Shown in pieces: positions 43,048 to 51,064 of a DNA stretch of 64,000 bases. Below the pieces are notes generated by a model. The model ran no database searches. It saw only the letters and a program-made list of their open reading frames with translations, and had not been told where the DNA came from. Position 1 is the stretch's first letter. Every line of letters starts with the position of its first letter. Source of the stretch: RH-AL1 sp964244495 (GTDB taxonomy: Bacteria; Pseudomonadota; Alphaproteobacteria; Rhizobiales; Beijerinckiaceae); NCBI GenBank assembly GCA_964244495.1, contig CAXTIU010000009.1:62001-126000 (forward strand), in the 5' to 3' direction. A program made the position numbers and the translations under genes.

Positions 43048-43574
43048 GCGGCCAGGCGACCGGCCAGGCGACCGGACAAGCGACCGGCCAAGCGACCGGG
43101 ATCGTGATCCTCGTCGACGCCGACGCCTGCCCGGTGAAGGACGAGGTGTACCGGGTCGCCGCCCGCCACGGCGTCACCGTCGCCGTGGTCGCCAACGCGC
43201 CGATCCTCGTGCCGCGCGCGCCCGCCATCCGACGGGTCGTCGTCGCGCAGGGGCCCGACGTCGCCGACGACTGGATCGCCGAGCGGGCGCGGCCGGGCGC
43301 CATCGTGGTCACCGCCGACGTGCCGCTCGCCGCGCGCTGCGTGAAGGCGGGGGCGAGCGCCATCGCCCCCAACGGCCGCGCCTTCACGCCGGCCTCGATC
43401 GGCGCCACGCTCGCCACCCGCGACCTCATGGACGCGCTGCGCTCGGCCGGCGCGGTCACGGGCGGGCCGCCTCCCTTCGCGCCGCGCGACCGCTCGGCCT
43501 TCCTCCAGGCGCTCGACCTCGCGATCACGCGCTTGAAGCGCGCTGGCATGGCGCCGGGCACAGTGGGGGATTGA
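43044..43574 (+). CDS. YaiI/YqxD family protein (DUF188) with a repeat-encoded N-terminus
   Basis: The body of this protein is the conserved DUF188 fold: ILVDADACPVKDEVYRVA at the start, VVVAQGPDVADDWIAERA, VVTADVPLAARCVKAG, and ATRDLMDALR. The Asp cluster suggests a PIN-like nuclease fold, but no activity is established for the family. The GTG at 43044 overlaps the stop of the preceding gene, and in that case the protein (176 residues) begins with four Gly-Gln-Ala-Thr repeats encoded by 12-bp tandem repeats. A second GTG at 43104 would give the usual family N-terminus without repeats. Coupling favours 43044, family alignment favours 43104. The convergent acyl-CoA synthetase gene ends eight bases away. 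Confidence 0.85.
   Translation: MSGQATGQATGQATGQATGIVILVDADACPVKDEVYRVAARHGVTVAVVANAPILVPRAPAIRRVVVAQGPDVADDWIAERARPGAIVVTADVPLAARCVKAGASAIAPNGRAFTPASIGATLATRDLMDALRSAGAVTGGPPPFAPRDRSAFLQALDLAITRLKRAGMAPGTVGD
43050..43097 (+). repeat. Four 12-bp tandem repeats
   Basis: Units at 43050, 43062, 43074 and 43086 read GGCCAGGCGACC, GGCCAGGCGACC, GGACAAGCGACC and GGCCAAGCGACC. Each encodes Gly-Gln-Ala-Thr. The first two are identical and the others differ by two and one bases. The array sits between two possible start codons of the DUF188 gene. Confidence 0.95.
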
Positions 43575-43581
43575 TGGCGCC

Positions 43582-45375
43582 CTACAGCCGGACCGCGCCG
43601 GACACGATGGCGGCGTGCAGGGCCGCGTCGAGGGGCACGTAGCGCGCGCCGTCGTCGAACAGCAGGGGGTCGGCGACGCGGGCGGGGTCATAGTTCTCGG
43701 CGACGAGCGCCGCCTTGCGCGGCTTGAACGTCGCGGTCATCGCCATGGCGCCCGCCACGCGCAGGAACAGCGGCCGGGCGTAGCGCGGCAGCCTCGCCGC
43801 CAAGTGGGCGCGCAGCACCGCGGGGTCGAAGCCCTCCGTCGCCGCCACCGCCGCCATCCCCGCCCGGCCTTCCGTGCCGGGCACGGTGACGCCGTAGACG
43901 CTGGCCGCGATCACGCCCGGGCAGCTCTCGATCGCCTCGGTGACGGCGGTGCACGACACGTTCTCGGCGCGCCAGCGGAACGTGTCGCCGACGCGGTCGA
44001 CGAAGAAGAAGAAGCCGGCCGCGTCCCGCTTCATCAGGTCGCCGGTGCGGAACCAGCTGTCGCCGGCCTCGAAGACGTCGCGCAGGACCTTGTCCCGCGA
44101 GCTGTCGGCGTCGCTGTAGCCCTCGAAGCGGCGGTCGGCGCCGGCGGCGATCTCGCCGAGCGCCTCGCCGGCCTCGCCGGTGCCGCAGCGGACGCAGAAG
44201 CCGTCGGGGCCGCGCGCCGGCCGCTCGGCTTCGGCGTCAAAACGCACGAGGGCGACCGGCGAGCGGTGCGCCATGAAGGACGGGATGCGGCCGATCGCGC
44301 CGACCTTGCCCTCCAGGTTGAAGAGCGAGAAGGAGCCCTCCGTCGCCGCGTAGAACTCGATGATCCGGGCGATGGCGAAGCGCGCCTCGAACGTCGGCCA
44401 TACGTCGCCGCGCAGGCCGTTGCCGCAGCAGAGCCTCAGGCCGTGCGCCCGGTCGGCGTCGCCGGGCGGCGCGGCGAGCAGGTAGCGGCACAGCTCGCCG
44501 ATGTACTGGAAGATCGTCGCGCCGCTCGCCGCCACGTCGCCCCAGAATCGGCTGGCCGAGAAGCCGCGGCGGACGACCACGCAGCCGCCGGCGGCGAGCA
44601 TCGCGCCCACCGCCGCCACGCCGCCGATGCTGTGGTACATCGGCAGGCAGTCGTAGAGGCGGTCTTCGGGGCGGGCGTCCATGATGCCGGCAAACCATTG
44701 GCTCCACATCATCACCCTGAGATGGCTGACGCGCGCCGCCTTGGGCAGGCCGGTCGTGCCCGAGGTGTAGATGAGCAGGGCCTCGTCCCTCAGGGTCAGG
44801 GGCGGCTTCTCGCCCGCCGCGAGCGGCGCGCCGGACAGGGGCGCCAGGGCGCGGTCCAGCCGGGCATGGGGCGCGACATCCGCGCCGTGCGCGACCACGG
44901 GGATCGCGGCGTCGGCGAAGCCGGACACGAGGTCCGCGCCCAGAAGATCCGCACCGACGATCGCGCACCGGGGCGCCGCCTGCGCGAGGCAATGGGCGAG
45001 CGCGGCGCCGACGAGACCCGTGTCGACGAGCGCGACCACGACGCCGACCCGCGTCAGGCCGACCCAGATCGCGGTGTAGGCGGGGGCGTTCCCCATCATC
45101 AGCGCGACGCGGTCGCCGGGGCGCAGGCCCTGGCCGAGCGCCCACCGCGACACGCGGTTCGACAGGGCGGCGAGTTCGCCATGGGTCAGCGCGTCGACCT
45201 CGCCGAGCAGGGCGGGCCGGTCGGCGTGGCGGATGGCGTTCTCGTCCACCACGTCGGGCAGCGTCCGGGTCGAAGCCGGTGTGACGGTGGCGGTGCGCAT
45301 CAAGGCGCGCAGCCAGTCCGCGTTCGCGTGGCGCGCGCCCGGCCTGCCTCTCGCCGCGTCCACGCCCCGGCTCAC
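43582..45375 (-). CDS. Long-chain acyl-CoA synthetase, FATP/VLACS type
   Basis: This adenylate-forming enzyme of 597 residues activates fatty acids to acyl-CoA. It resembles the FATP-type branch rather than E. coli FadD: SRWALGQGLRPGDRVALMMGN near residue 80, LIYTSGTTGLPKAARVSHLR (AMP-binding P-loop) near 210, YIGELCRYLLAAPP near 300, and FYAATEGSFSLFNLEGKVGAIGR near 350. The C-terminus has FFVDRVGDTFRWRAENVS and the closing TATFKPRKAAL with the catalytic-type Lys. The GTG at 45375 is one base after the stop of the upstream GNAT gene, so the pair is coupled. Its place beside acyl-carrier and ligase genes suggests that it feeds acyl groups to the same system. Confidence 0.88.
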   Translation of the reverse strand: MSRGVDAARGRPGARHANADWLRALMRTATVTPASTRTLPDVVDENAIRHADRPALLGEVDALTHGELAALSNRVSRWALGQGLRPGDRVALMMGNAPAYTAIWVGLTRVGVVVALVDTGLVGAALAHCLAQAAPRCAIVGADLLGADLVSGFADAAIPVVAHGADVAPHARLDRALAPLSGAPLAAGEKPPLTLRDEALLIYTSGTTGLPKAARVSHLRVMMWSQWFAGIMDARPEDRLYDCLPMYHSIGGVAAVGAMLAAGGCVVVRRGFSASRFWGDVAASGATIFQYIGELCRYLLAAPPGDADRAHGLRLCCGNGLRGDVWPTFEARFAIARIIEFYAATEGSFSLFNLEGKVGAIGRIPSFMAHRSPVALVRFDAEAERPARGPDGFCVRCGTGEAGEALGEIAAGADRRFEGYSDADSSRDKVLRDVFEAGDSWFRTGDLMKRDAAGFFFFVDRVGDTFRWRAENVSCTAVTEAIESCPGVIAASVYGVTVPGTEGRAGMAAVAATEGFDPAVLRAHLAARLPRYARPLFLRVAGAMAMTATFKPRKAALVAENYDPARVADPLLFDDGARYVPLDAALHAAIVSGAVRL

Positions 45376-45376
45376 G

Positions 45377-46336
45377 TCAAGGCCCGAACAGCACGAGTTC
45401 GGTGTCGGCGAGGTCGCCGTGCCGAGGGGCTCGCTGACCTCGGGCGTATTTCGCGCGGGTCCCGTCGCGGTACAAGCCGATCAGTCCCTCCAAGGGCCCG
45501 TCCGCGTCGAGCATCACCAGGGGCAGCCCGTGCCGCAGCAGGCGGCGGCCGAGCGGGCCGGCGAACCGGGTGAAATCGGCGATGTCGCGGCAGTACACGA
45601 GCTGGGCGGAGGGCACGCGATGGCCGACGACGCGACGCCGCACGAAGACGAAGGGGTGGCGTTCGCCGTCCGCCGCCTCGACGGCGAAGGCGAGGCAGCC
45701 GAGCGCGGCATGGGCCGTCAGCACCGGAGCGGCGTCGCGATCGTCCGCACCGACGGCGCGCACGCGCCCGCCCCGCACCGGAGGCCCGAGCGCCGCCAGG
45801 GCGTGGAACGTTCCGGCGACGTAGCGGCGGAAGCCCTGCGCCTCGATCATCGGGATCGTCGACGGGGACGGCGAAAGGTTGAAGAGGGCGACGCCGAGCC
45901 TGAGCGGCGCGGCCGCCAGCACGGCCGAATAGGCGCGGTAGGCCGGCTCGACCGTCCAGCTCGACATGTTGGCGCGCACCTGCCCCTCATCGGACCGACC
46001 CACGATGAGCAGGAGGACGCCGACGAGCCGGTCGTGATCGGTGAGGGCATAGCCGAAGCGGGGGTAGCCCTCGGGCACGGCACGATCGCGGAGCCGACCG
46101 AGCCCGCGCCGCCAGTAGGCGGACCCGCGCTCGGGAAAGCCGCGCGACAGCAGCGTGACCGCCGCCTCGATGTCGTCCTCGCCCATGCGGCGGCAGGCGA
46201 TCCGGGGCGGCGGTGGGTCGACCGTCCCGCATCGCTCCGCCGGGACCGTGTCGGTCGCTAGCCCCACGCCGGCGCCGCCCTCGACGCGTCGCACCGTCCA
46301 CCGTCGGCTCGATCCAACATCCGCACCTCCGCGCAC
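45377..46336 (-). CDS. GNAT-fold acyltransferase-like protein
   Basis: A protein of up to 319 residues with weak similarity to GNAT acyltransferases. The first GNAT-like half starts at PRIACRRMGEDDIEAAVTLL (about residue 45) and includes RLVGVLLLIVG, MSSWTVEPAYRAYSAVL near 125 and a MIEAQGFRRY end. A second half (190-310) may be a partial repeat of the fold and ends with MLDADGPLEGLIGLY. The start is uncertain: GTG at 46336 gives an N-terminus of about 40 residues without similarity. Tight coupling to the FATP-type synthetase suggests that it uses the acyl-CoA made there. The acceptor is unknown, and a glycan or lipid is only inferred. Confidence 0.65.
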   Translation of the reverse strand: MRGGADVGSSRRWTVRRVEGGAGVGLATDTVPAERCGTVDPPPPRIACRRMGEDDIEAAVTLLSRGFPERGSAYWRRGLGRLRDRAVPEGYPRFGYALTDHDRLVGVLLLIVGRSDEGQVRANMSSWTVEPAYRAYSAVLAAAPLRLGVALFNLSPSPSTIPMIEAQGFRRYVAGTFHALAALGPPVRGGRVRAVGADDRDAAPVLTAHAALGCLAFAVEAADGERHPFVFVRRRVVGHRVPSAQLVYCRDIADFTRFAGPLGRRLLRHGLPLVMLDADGPLEGLIGLYRDGTRAKYARGQRAPRHGDLADTELVLFGP

Positions 46337-46736
46337 GCGTGCCGTCCCTCCGTCGGCTCCTCACGCCGGCCGCCGGTCCGCCGACCATAACGCCGATGGG
46401 TGGCGAGGGGACGATGGCCGACGGTCCATCCCGATGATTGTCCGACGGCAGGCTTAATGTACCGCGATCGGAGCGGTCGATTTAACCAAGCGTTCACCAT
46501 GGAGGTGACGGCGGAAAGACAGATCATGGGAGGATCGCCTCGAAGTCCCGCGCGGCGGGATCGGACCATGCCGGCCGGCGACCGTAGGCTCGGCCTCGAT
46601 GGCCGCCGGCCCTCATGGCCTGCGGAAGGACCGGCTGGCGCTCGCGCCGTTCCCGACGCATGGTCCGGGTCCGGTCGCGTGGGCGGCGCCGCGTGCCCCG
46701 AAACACGACTCCTAACTCCAAGCCTTTGAGGGCCAC
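46337..46736. other. Intergenic region upstream of the ThDP enzyme gene
   Basis: These 400 bases lie between the divergent GNAT and ThDP-enzyme genes. A short frame at 46400-46729 is open but has no recognisable protein character and is not called. Two AT-rich patches stand out: AGGCTTAAT at 46450-46458, also found on the minus strand before the acyl carrier gene, and TTTAACCAAGCGTTCACCAT at 46481-46500, which contains a weak CtrA-like site. Confidence 0.45.
46482..46496 (+). promoter_or_regulatory. Weak CtrA-like site
   Basis: TTAA, then seven bases, then TTCA, compared with the CtrA consensus TTAA-N7-TTAA. It lies 241 bases before the ThDP-enzyme ATG. Confidence 0.22.
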
Positions 46737-48419
46737 ATGCGTGCAGCAAGCCATTCGCGCACGGCGGCGGAAGTCCTGGTCGATCAGCTGATCGTCCAGG
46801 GCGTCGAACACGTCTTCTGCGTCCCCGGCGAGAGCTACCTCGCCGTGCTCGACGCGTTCCACGACCGCGCGGTGAGCGTGACCGTCTGCCGCCAGGAGGC
46901 CGGCGCGGCGATGATGGCGGAGGCGGTCGGCAGGGCGACCGGACGGCCCGGGATCTGCTTCGTGACGAGGGGGCCCGGCGCCACCAACGCGATGCACGGC
47001 ATCCATGTCGCGCAGCAGGGCTCGACGCCGATGATCCTCTTCGTCGGCCAAGTCGAACGCGGGGCGCGCGGCCGCGAGGCGTTCCAGGAACTCGACTACC
47101 GCGCCACCTTCGGCCCCGTGACCAAGTGGGCCGACGAGATCGACGATCCCGTCCGCGTTCCTGAACTCGTCTCGCGGGCGTTTCACACGGCGATGAACGG
47201 GCGGCCCGGCCCGGTCGTGCTGGCCCTGCCCGAGGACATGCTGACCGAGCGGGTGACCGTCGCCGACGCGCCGCCGGTGGCGGCGATCGAGGCGTCGCCC
47301 GCGCCGGCCGACCTCGACCGGCTGGCCGCCATGCTGGACGAGGCCCGCGCGCCGGTGCTCGTGCTCGGCGGAACCCGGTGGAGCGAGGCGTCGTGCGCCG
47401 ACATCCGCCGCTTCGCCGAGCGCTACGCGCTGCCGGTGGCGACGAGCTTCCGCCGCCTGCCGCTGTTCGATGCCTTGCACCCGAACTATGCCGGAGACCT
47501 CGGCATCGGCCCCTCTCCCAAGCTCCTGGGGCGCCTCAAGGCGGCCGACCTCCTGATGCTCGTCGGCGGACGGCTCGGCGAGATCCCGTCGCAGGGCTAC
47601 ACGCTGCTCGACATCCCCGAGCCGGCCTGCCGCCTCGTCCACGTCCACCCCGAGCCGGCGGAACTCGGGCGGGTCTACGCCGCCGACCTCGCCATCGCCG
47701 CCACGCCGGCCGGTTTCGCGACGGCCGTGGAGCGGCTCGCCCCGTCCGCGCCGCCCGCCTGGGCCGACGGCACGGCGGCGGCGCACGCGGCGTACCTGGC
47801 GTGGTCGGAGACCGCGACCGAGCAGCCGGGCGGCGTCAACCTCGGTGCCGTGGTGGTGTGGCTGCGCGAACACCTCCCCGACGACGCGGTCCTGTGCAAC
47901 GGCGCGGGCAATTTCGCCGCCTGGCTCCACCGGTTCTACCGCGTGCGCCGCTTGGGCGGCCACGTCGCGCCGACATCCGGCTCGATGGGCTACGGCGTGC
48001 CGGCGGCGGTCGCGATGCAGCGCCTCCACCCCCGAGCCACGGTGGTGTGCGTGGCGGGCGACGGCGACTTCCTGATGAACGGCCAGGAGTTCGCCACCGC
48101 CGTGCAGTACGGGCTGCCGATCGTGGTGATCGTCGCCGACAACGGCCTGTATGGCACGATCCGCATGCACCAGGAGCGGGAATACCCCGGCCGTCCGTCG
48201 GGGACGGCGCTGCGCAATCCGGATTTCGCCGCCTACGCGCGGGCGTTCGGCGGCTTCGGGATCACCGTCGAGGCGACGGCGGACTTTCCCGCCGCCTTCG
48301 AGGCGGCCCGGGCGTCCGGGTCGCCGTCGATCATCCACCTCAAGATCGATCCCGAGGCGATCACGCCCGGCATGACGTTGACGCAGATCCGCGAGGCGGC
48401 GACGCGGGCCGGCCGCTGA
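46737..48419 (+). CDS. Acetolactate-synthase-like thiamine diphosphate enzyme
   Basis: A complete ThDP-dependent enzyme of 560 residues in the acetolactate synthase / benzoylformate decarboxylase superfamily. The N-terminal pyrimidine domain has the catalytic Glu in HVFCVPGESYLAVLDAF near residue 32 and VTRGPGATNAMHGIHVA. The central domain has PVLVLGGTRW. The C-terminal pyrophosphate domain has SGSMGYGVPAAVA and the GDGDFLMNGQEFATA...NGLYG metal motif near 440-470. No small regulatory ilvN subunit is adjacent, and a normal ilvBN pair would be expected elsewhere, so a specialised C-C bond-forming or decarboxylating role is more likely than branched amino acid synthesis. It is convergent with the SDR of the acyl carrier operon. 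Confidence 0.87.
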   Translation: MRAASHSRTAAEVLVDQLIVQGVEHVFCVPGESYLAVLDAFHDRAVSVTVCRQEAGAAMMAEAVGRATGRPGICFVTRGPGATNAMHGIHVAQQGSTPMILFVGQVERGARGREAFQELDYRATFGPVTKWADEIDDPVRVPELVSRAFHTAMNGRPGPVVLALPEDMLTERVTVADAPPVAAIEASPAPADLDRLAAMLDEARAPVLVLGGTRWSEASCADIRRFAERYALPVATSFRRLPLFDALHPNYAGDLGIGPSPKLLGRLKAADLLMLVGGRLGEIPSQGYTLLDIPEPACRLVHVHPEPAELGRVYAADLAIAATPAGFATAVERLAPSAPPAWADGTAAAHAAYLAWSETATEQPGGVNLGAVVVWLREHLPDDAVLCNGAGNFAAWLHRFYRVRRLGGHVAPTSGSMGYGVPAAVAMQRLHPRATVVCVAGDGDFLMNGQEFATAVQYGLPIVVIVADNGLYGTIRMHQEREYPGRPSGTALRNPDFAAYARAFGGFGITVEATADFPAAFEAARASGSPSIIHLKIDPEAITPGMTLTQIREAATRAGR

Positions 48420-48475
48420 AGCCTTGCAGTCGGGATCAGCCGAAGCCCGGCGACCCCGGCCGGCGGCGAGCGTGC

Positions 48476-49225
48476 CTACGCCGTGTTGCCGCCGTCGACG
48501 GTCAACACCGTGCCGGTGACGTTGCGGGCCCTGTCGCTCATCAGGTACGAGACCGCGTGGGCGACGTCGTCCACGCCCGGCGTCCGCTTGAGCGCGGAGC
48601 GCCGCGCGATCGTGGCGCGCTGCGCCTCGTTCAGGCCCGCCGTCATGTCGGTGTCGACGAAGCCCGGCGCGACCGCGTTCACCGTGATGCCGAGGCCGCC
48701 GACCTCCCGCGCGAGCGAACGGGTGAAGCCGACCATCGACGCCTTGGTCGCGGCGTAGACGGAAACGCCGGCGTAGCCGGTCGACGCCACGATGGAGGAC
48801 ATGTTCACGATGCGGCCGCTGCCGGCCGACATCATGGAGCGGACCGCATGCTTCGTCACCACGAGCGGGGCCAGCGTGTTGAGCCGGACCAAACGCTCGA
48901 TGGCCGGCGTCGGCATCGTCGCCAGCACGCCCTCGGTCCCGATCGCCGCGTTGTTGACCAGCCCGTAGAGCGGCCCGCAGCTGTCGCGCAGCCCGGCGAA
49001 GAAGGCCGGGACGGCGGCGATCGCGTCGAGGTCGAAAGGCATGAAGCGGCAGTCGCCGCCCGCCCGCCGGATCGCCTCCAGGCCCTCGCTGTCGCGGCGC
49101 GCGAGGGCGACGACGCGGTAGCCTTCAGCCGCCAGCACCCTGGCGACGGCGAGGCCGATCCCGCGGCTGGCCCCGGTGACGAGCACGGTCCGGCCCCCCG
49201 CCGCTCCCGTGACTGCCTCGCTCAT
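48476..49225 (-). CDS. SDR oxidoreductase, FabG-like
   Basis: This NAD(P)H-dependent short-chain dehydrogenase has 249 residues. It shows VLVTGASRGIGLAVA, LVNNAAIG near residue 88, the catalytic Ser in NMSSIVAS and the Tyr-x3-Lys in SVYAATKASM near 155, and NAVAPGFVDTDM. It ends with TGTVLTVDGGNTA, typical of beta-ketoacyl-ACP reductases. Its ATG overlaps the TGA of the AMP-ligase gene (ATGA), so it is the third gene of a coupled operon starting with a free acyl carrier protein. The substrate is therefore likely an acyl group on that carrier; this is inference. Confidence 0.88.
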   Translation of the reverse strand: MSEAVTGAAGGRTVLVTGASRGIGLAVARVLAAEGYRVVALARRDSEGLEAIRRAGGDCRFMPFDLDAIAAVPAFFAGLRDSCGPLYGLVNNAAIGTEGVLATMPTPAIERLVRLNTLAPLVVTKHAVRSMMSAGSGRIVNMSSIVASTGYAGVSVYAATKASMVGFTRSLAREVGGLGITVNAVAPGFVDTDMTAGLNEAQRATIARRSALKRTPGVDDVAHAVSYLMSDRARNVTGTVLTVDGGNTA

Positions 49226-50598
49226 GACGCGCGGCCGACCTTGCCGGCCGCCGTCAGCGCCAGCCCCGGCACGAAGCGGATCAGCGCCGGCACCTTGTGG
49301 CGCTCCAGCCCGGCGCGGCACGCCTCGGCGATCGCCGCCCGGACCGCCTCGCCCTCGTCGGCCGGGTCGCGCAGCACCACGTCGGCGACGACGATCGCCC
49401 CGGTGAGCGGGTTGCGCCGCGCCTTGACCAGCGACATGCTGACCGCCGGGTGGCCGTTGAGGACGGCCTCGACCTCCTCGGGGTTCACCTTGAGGCCGCC
49501 GACGTTGACGATGCCGCCGCGCCGCCCGACGAAGTGGTAGCGCTCGCCGCGCCGTTCCACGAGGTCGCCGGTGTCGATGAAGCCGTCGGGGTCGGCGAGC
49601 GCCGTCACGCCACCTGTCGGCGTGGCGGGGCCGAGGTAGCCGGTCGCCGCGCGCGCCGAGCGGACCCGCAGCGAGCCGTCCACGATCCGCATCGCCAGGG
49701 CGGGGGAGGGGTGATCGACGAGCGCGGCCGGGAAGCCGGCGAGGCCGTCGTCGACGACGAAGCCGATGCCGGCCTCCGTCGAGGCGTAGCAGTGGCCGAT
49801 GTGGGCTCGCGGGTAGGTGGCGCGGAGCCGGTCGATGACGGCCTGGTCGACGGTCTCGCCCGACAGGCGCACGTAGGCCGGCGCCATGGCGGCGCGCTCG
49901 GGGCTCATCAGGACGCCGCGCCAGTGCGACGGCGTGCCGGAGATCGCGGCGACGCCGGCGCCTCCCAGGCGGCGCAGGTGGTCGCCGATCGCCTCGCCCT
50001 CGCTGCCCACCACGAGGTCGGAGCCGCCGAGGATCGCGCGCAGGAGGACCTGCAGGCCGCCGTAGCGGCGGATGTCGTAGAAGGTGCCCCACACCGGCCG
50101 CGCGCCGGTCGCCGGCACCGGGCCGATCGTGCCGGTGAGGGCGGCCAGCGTGTGCGCGACGATCTTGGCGCGGCCCGACGTGCCCGATGTCAGCATCACC
50201 CATTGCGTGTCGTGATCGCGCGGGGTCCGTTCCCCGCGGCCGCCGACGATCGGCCCGATCGGCACGAGCGGCCGGTCGGTGTCCACCGCCTCGGGCTCGT
50301 CGGTGACGACCACGTCGACGCTGGCGTCGGCGACCACGGTGCGGAGGTGGTCGGCGCCGAGCCCGGGCGGGGCGAGGGTCATGCGGCGCGCGAGGCCGTC
50401 GAGCTCGACCATCGCGAGGGCGGCGGCACGCTGCGTGCGCGTCGCGACCAGCACGGAGCGGCCGGCGAGGTCGCCGGCGCCGCCGCCCAACGCCGTGCCG
50501 GCGGCGAGCAGGCCGAGGTCGCAGGCCCCGTCGCGATCGGCGACGATGGTGCGCGCCCGATCCGCCAGGCGGGGCCGAGGGGCGTCCGACGAGGTCAC
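49222..50598 (-). CDS. Short AMP-dependent acyl/aryl ligase
   Basis: This adenylate-forming enzyme of 458 residues is clearly shorter than acyl-CoA synthetases (500-650). Recognisable motifs are VMLTSGTSGRAKIVAHT (P-loop) near residue 145, CYASTEAGIGFVVDDG near 270, DGFIDTGDLVERRGERY, GGIVNVGGLKVNPEEVE near 365, and the terminal GLALTAAGKVGRAS with the catalytic Lys. The N-terminal subdomain is reduced. GTG at 50598 overlaps the TGA of the acyl carrier gene. With a free carrier protein immediately upstream, it probably loads a carboxylic acid onto that carrier. The acid is unknown; size and motif A8 resemble small aryl or short-chain acid ligases such as MenE. Confidence 0.82.
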   Translation of the reverse strand: MTSSDAPRPRLADRARTIVADRDGACDLGLLAAGTALGGGAGDLAGRSVLVATRTQRAAALAMVELDGLARRMTLAPPGLGADHLRTVVADASVDVVVTDEPEAVDTDRPLVPIGPIVGGRGERTPRDHDTQWVMLTSGTSGRAKIVAHTLAALTGTIGPVPATGARPVWGTFYDIRRYGGLQVLLRAILGGSDLVVGSEGEAIGDHLRRLGGAGVAAISGTPSHWRGVLMSPERAAMAPAYVRLSGETVDQAVIDRLRATYPRAHIGHCYASTEAGIGFVVDDGLAGFPAALVDHPSPALAMRIVDGSLRVRSARAATGYLGPATPTGGVTALADPDGFIDTGDLVERRGERYHFVGRRGGIVNVGGLKVNPEEVEAVLNGHPAVSMSLVKARRNPLTGAIVVADVVLRDPADEGEAVRAAIAEACRAGLERHKVPALIRFVPGLALTAAGKVGRAS

Positions 50599-50840
50599 GG
50601 CATGGCCTTCTCGTAGAAGCGCACGAGGTCGCCCACCGTGACGGGTAGCTCGAGCTCGTCGGACGCGCCGAAGGGATCGACGTTCAGCGTTTCTTCCAGG
50701 CGGGCGACGAGGATCGCGAAGCACAGCGAGTCGAGCCCGATCGTGAGCAGCTGCGCGTCGTCGGTCAGGGGGCCGAGCGTCCGGTGTTGCTCGTCGGCCA
50801 CGCGCCGCATCGCGTCGGTGATGGTGGTGCGTGTGGACAT
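50595..50840 (-). CDS. Stand-alone acyl carrier protein
   Basis: A small protein of 81 residues with the carrier fold. The phosphopantetheine attachment Ser is in TIGLDSLCFAILVARLEE near residue 37, and the helix III/IV end is LPVTVGDLVRFYEKA. It is not the housekeeping AcpP: it lacks the DSLDTVEL motif. The ATG at 50840 is chosen; another three codons upstream (50849) is equally possible. Its stop overlaps the start of the AMP-ligase gene, giving a dedicated carrier-ligase-reductase unit. The 224-base gap to the divergent flippase carries AGGCTTAAT on the minus strand. Confidence 0.87.
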   Translation of the reverse strand: MSTRTTITDAMRRVADEQHRTLGPLTDDAQLLTIGLDSLCFAILVARLEETLNVDPFGASDELELPVTVGDLVRFYEKAMP

Positions 50841-51064
50841 CGGCGGCATCCCCGGCCTTGCTGAAGAACCGCAGTAACACCGGTAGCGAACGCGCGGCAA
50901 CGTTTGGCCTGGGTTGCATCGGATTAAGCCTAACGCGAAAAGGCGCGATCCACCCGTAACTTGGCCGTGACTTGACGGGTACACGGAAGGGGTGGCCGGC
51001 CACCGACCTCGGCCGCCGACACGCACCCGAGCCCGTTTCCCGCAGGCGTCAACGGTTCCGAGCC
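50841..51064. promoter_or_regulatory. Divergent promoter region acyl carrier / flippase
   Basis: The gap contains an AT-rich patch near 50930-50945. Read on the minus strand it gives TTTTCGCGTTAGGCTTAAT, whose last nine bases also occur before the ThDP-enzyme gene. TTGACG at 50973-50978 on the plus strand could be a -35 box for the flippase, but no matching -10 box is visible. Confidence 0.35.

Noticed and set aside
46400..46729. Short plus-strand frame of 109 codons upstream of the ThDP-enzyme gene
   Set aside because: Its translation is Arg/Gly/Pro-rich without a hydrophobic core or known motif, and the region has AT-rich promoter-like words inside it.
46737..48419. Calling the ThDP enzyme ilvB
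   Set aside because: There is no adjacent ilvN or ilvC, and the genomic context is acyl/glycan metabolism; superfamily membership alone does not fix the reaction.
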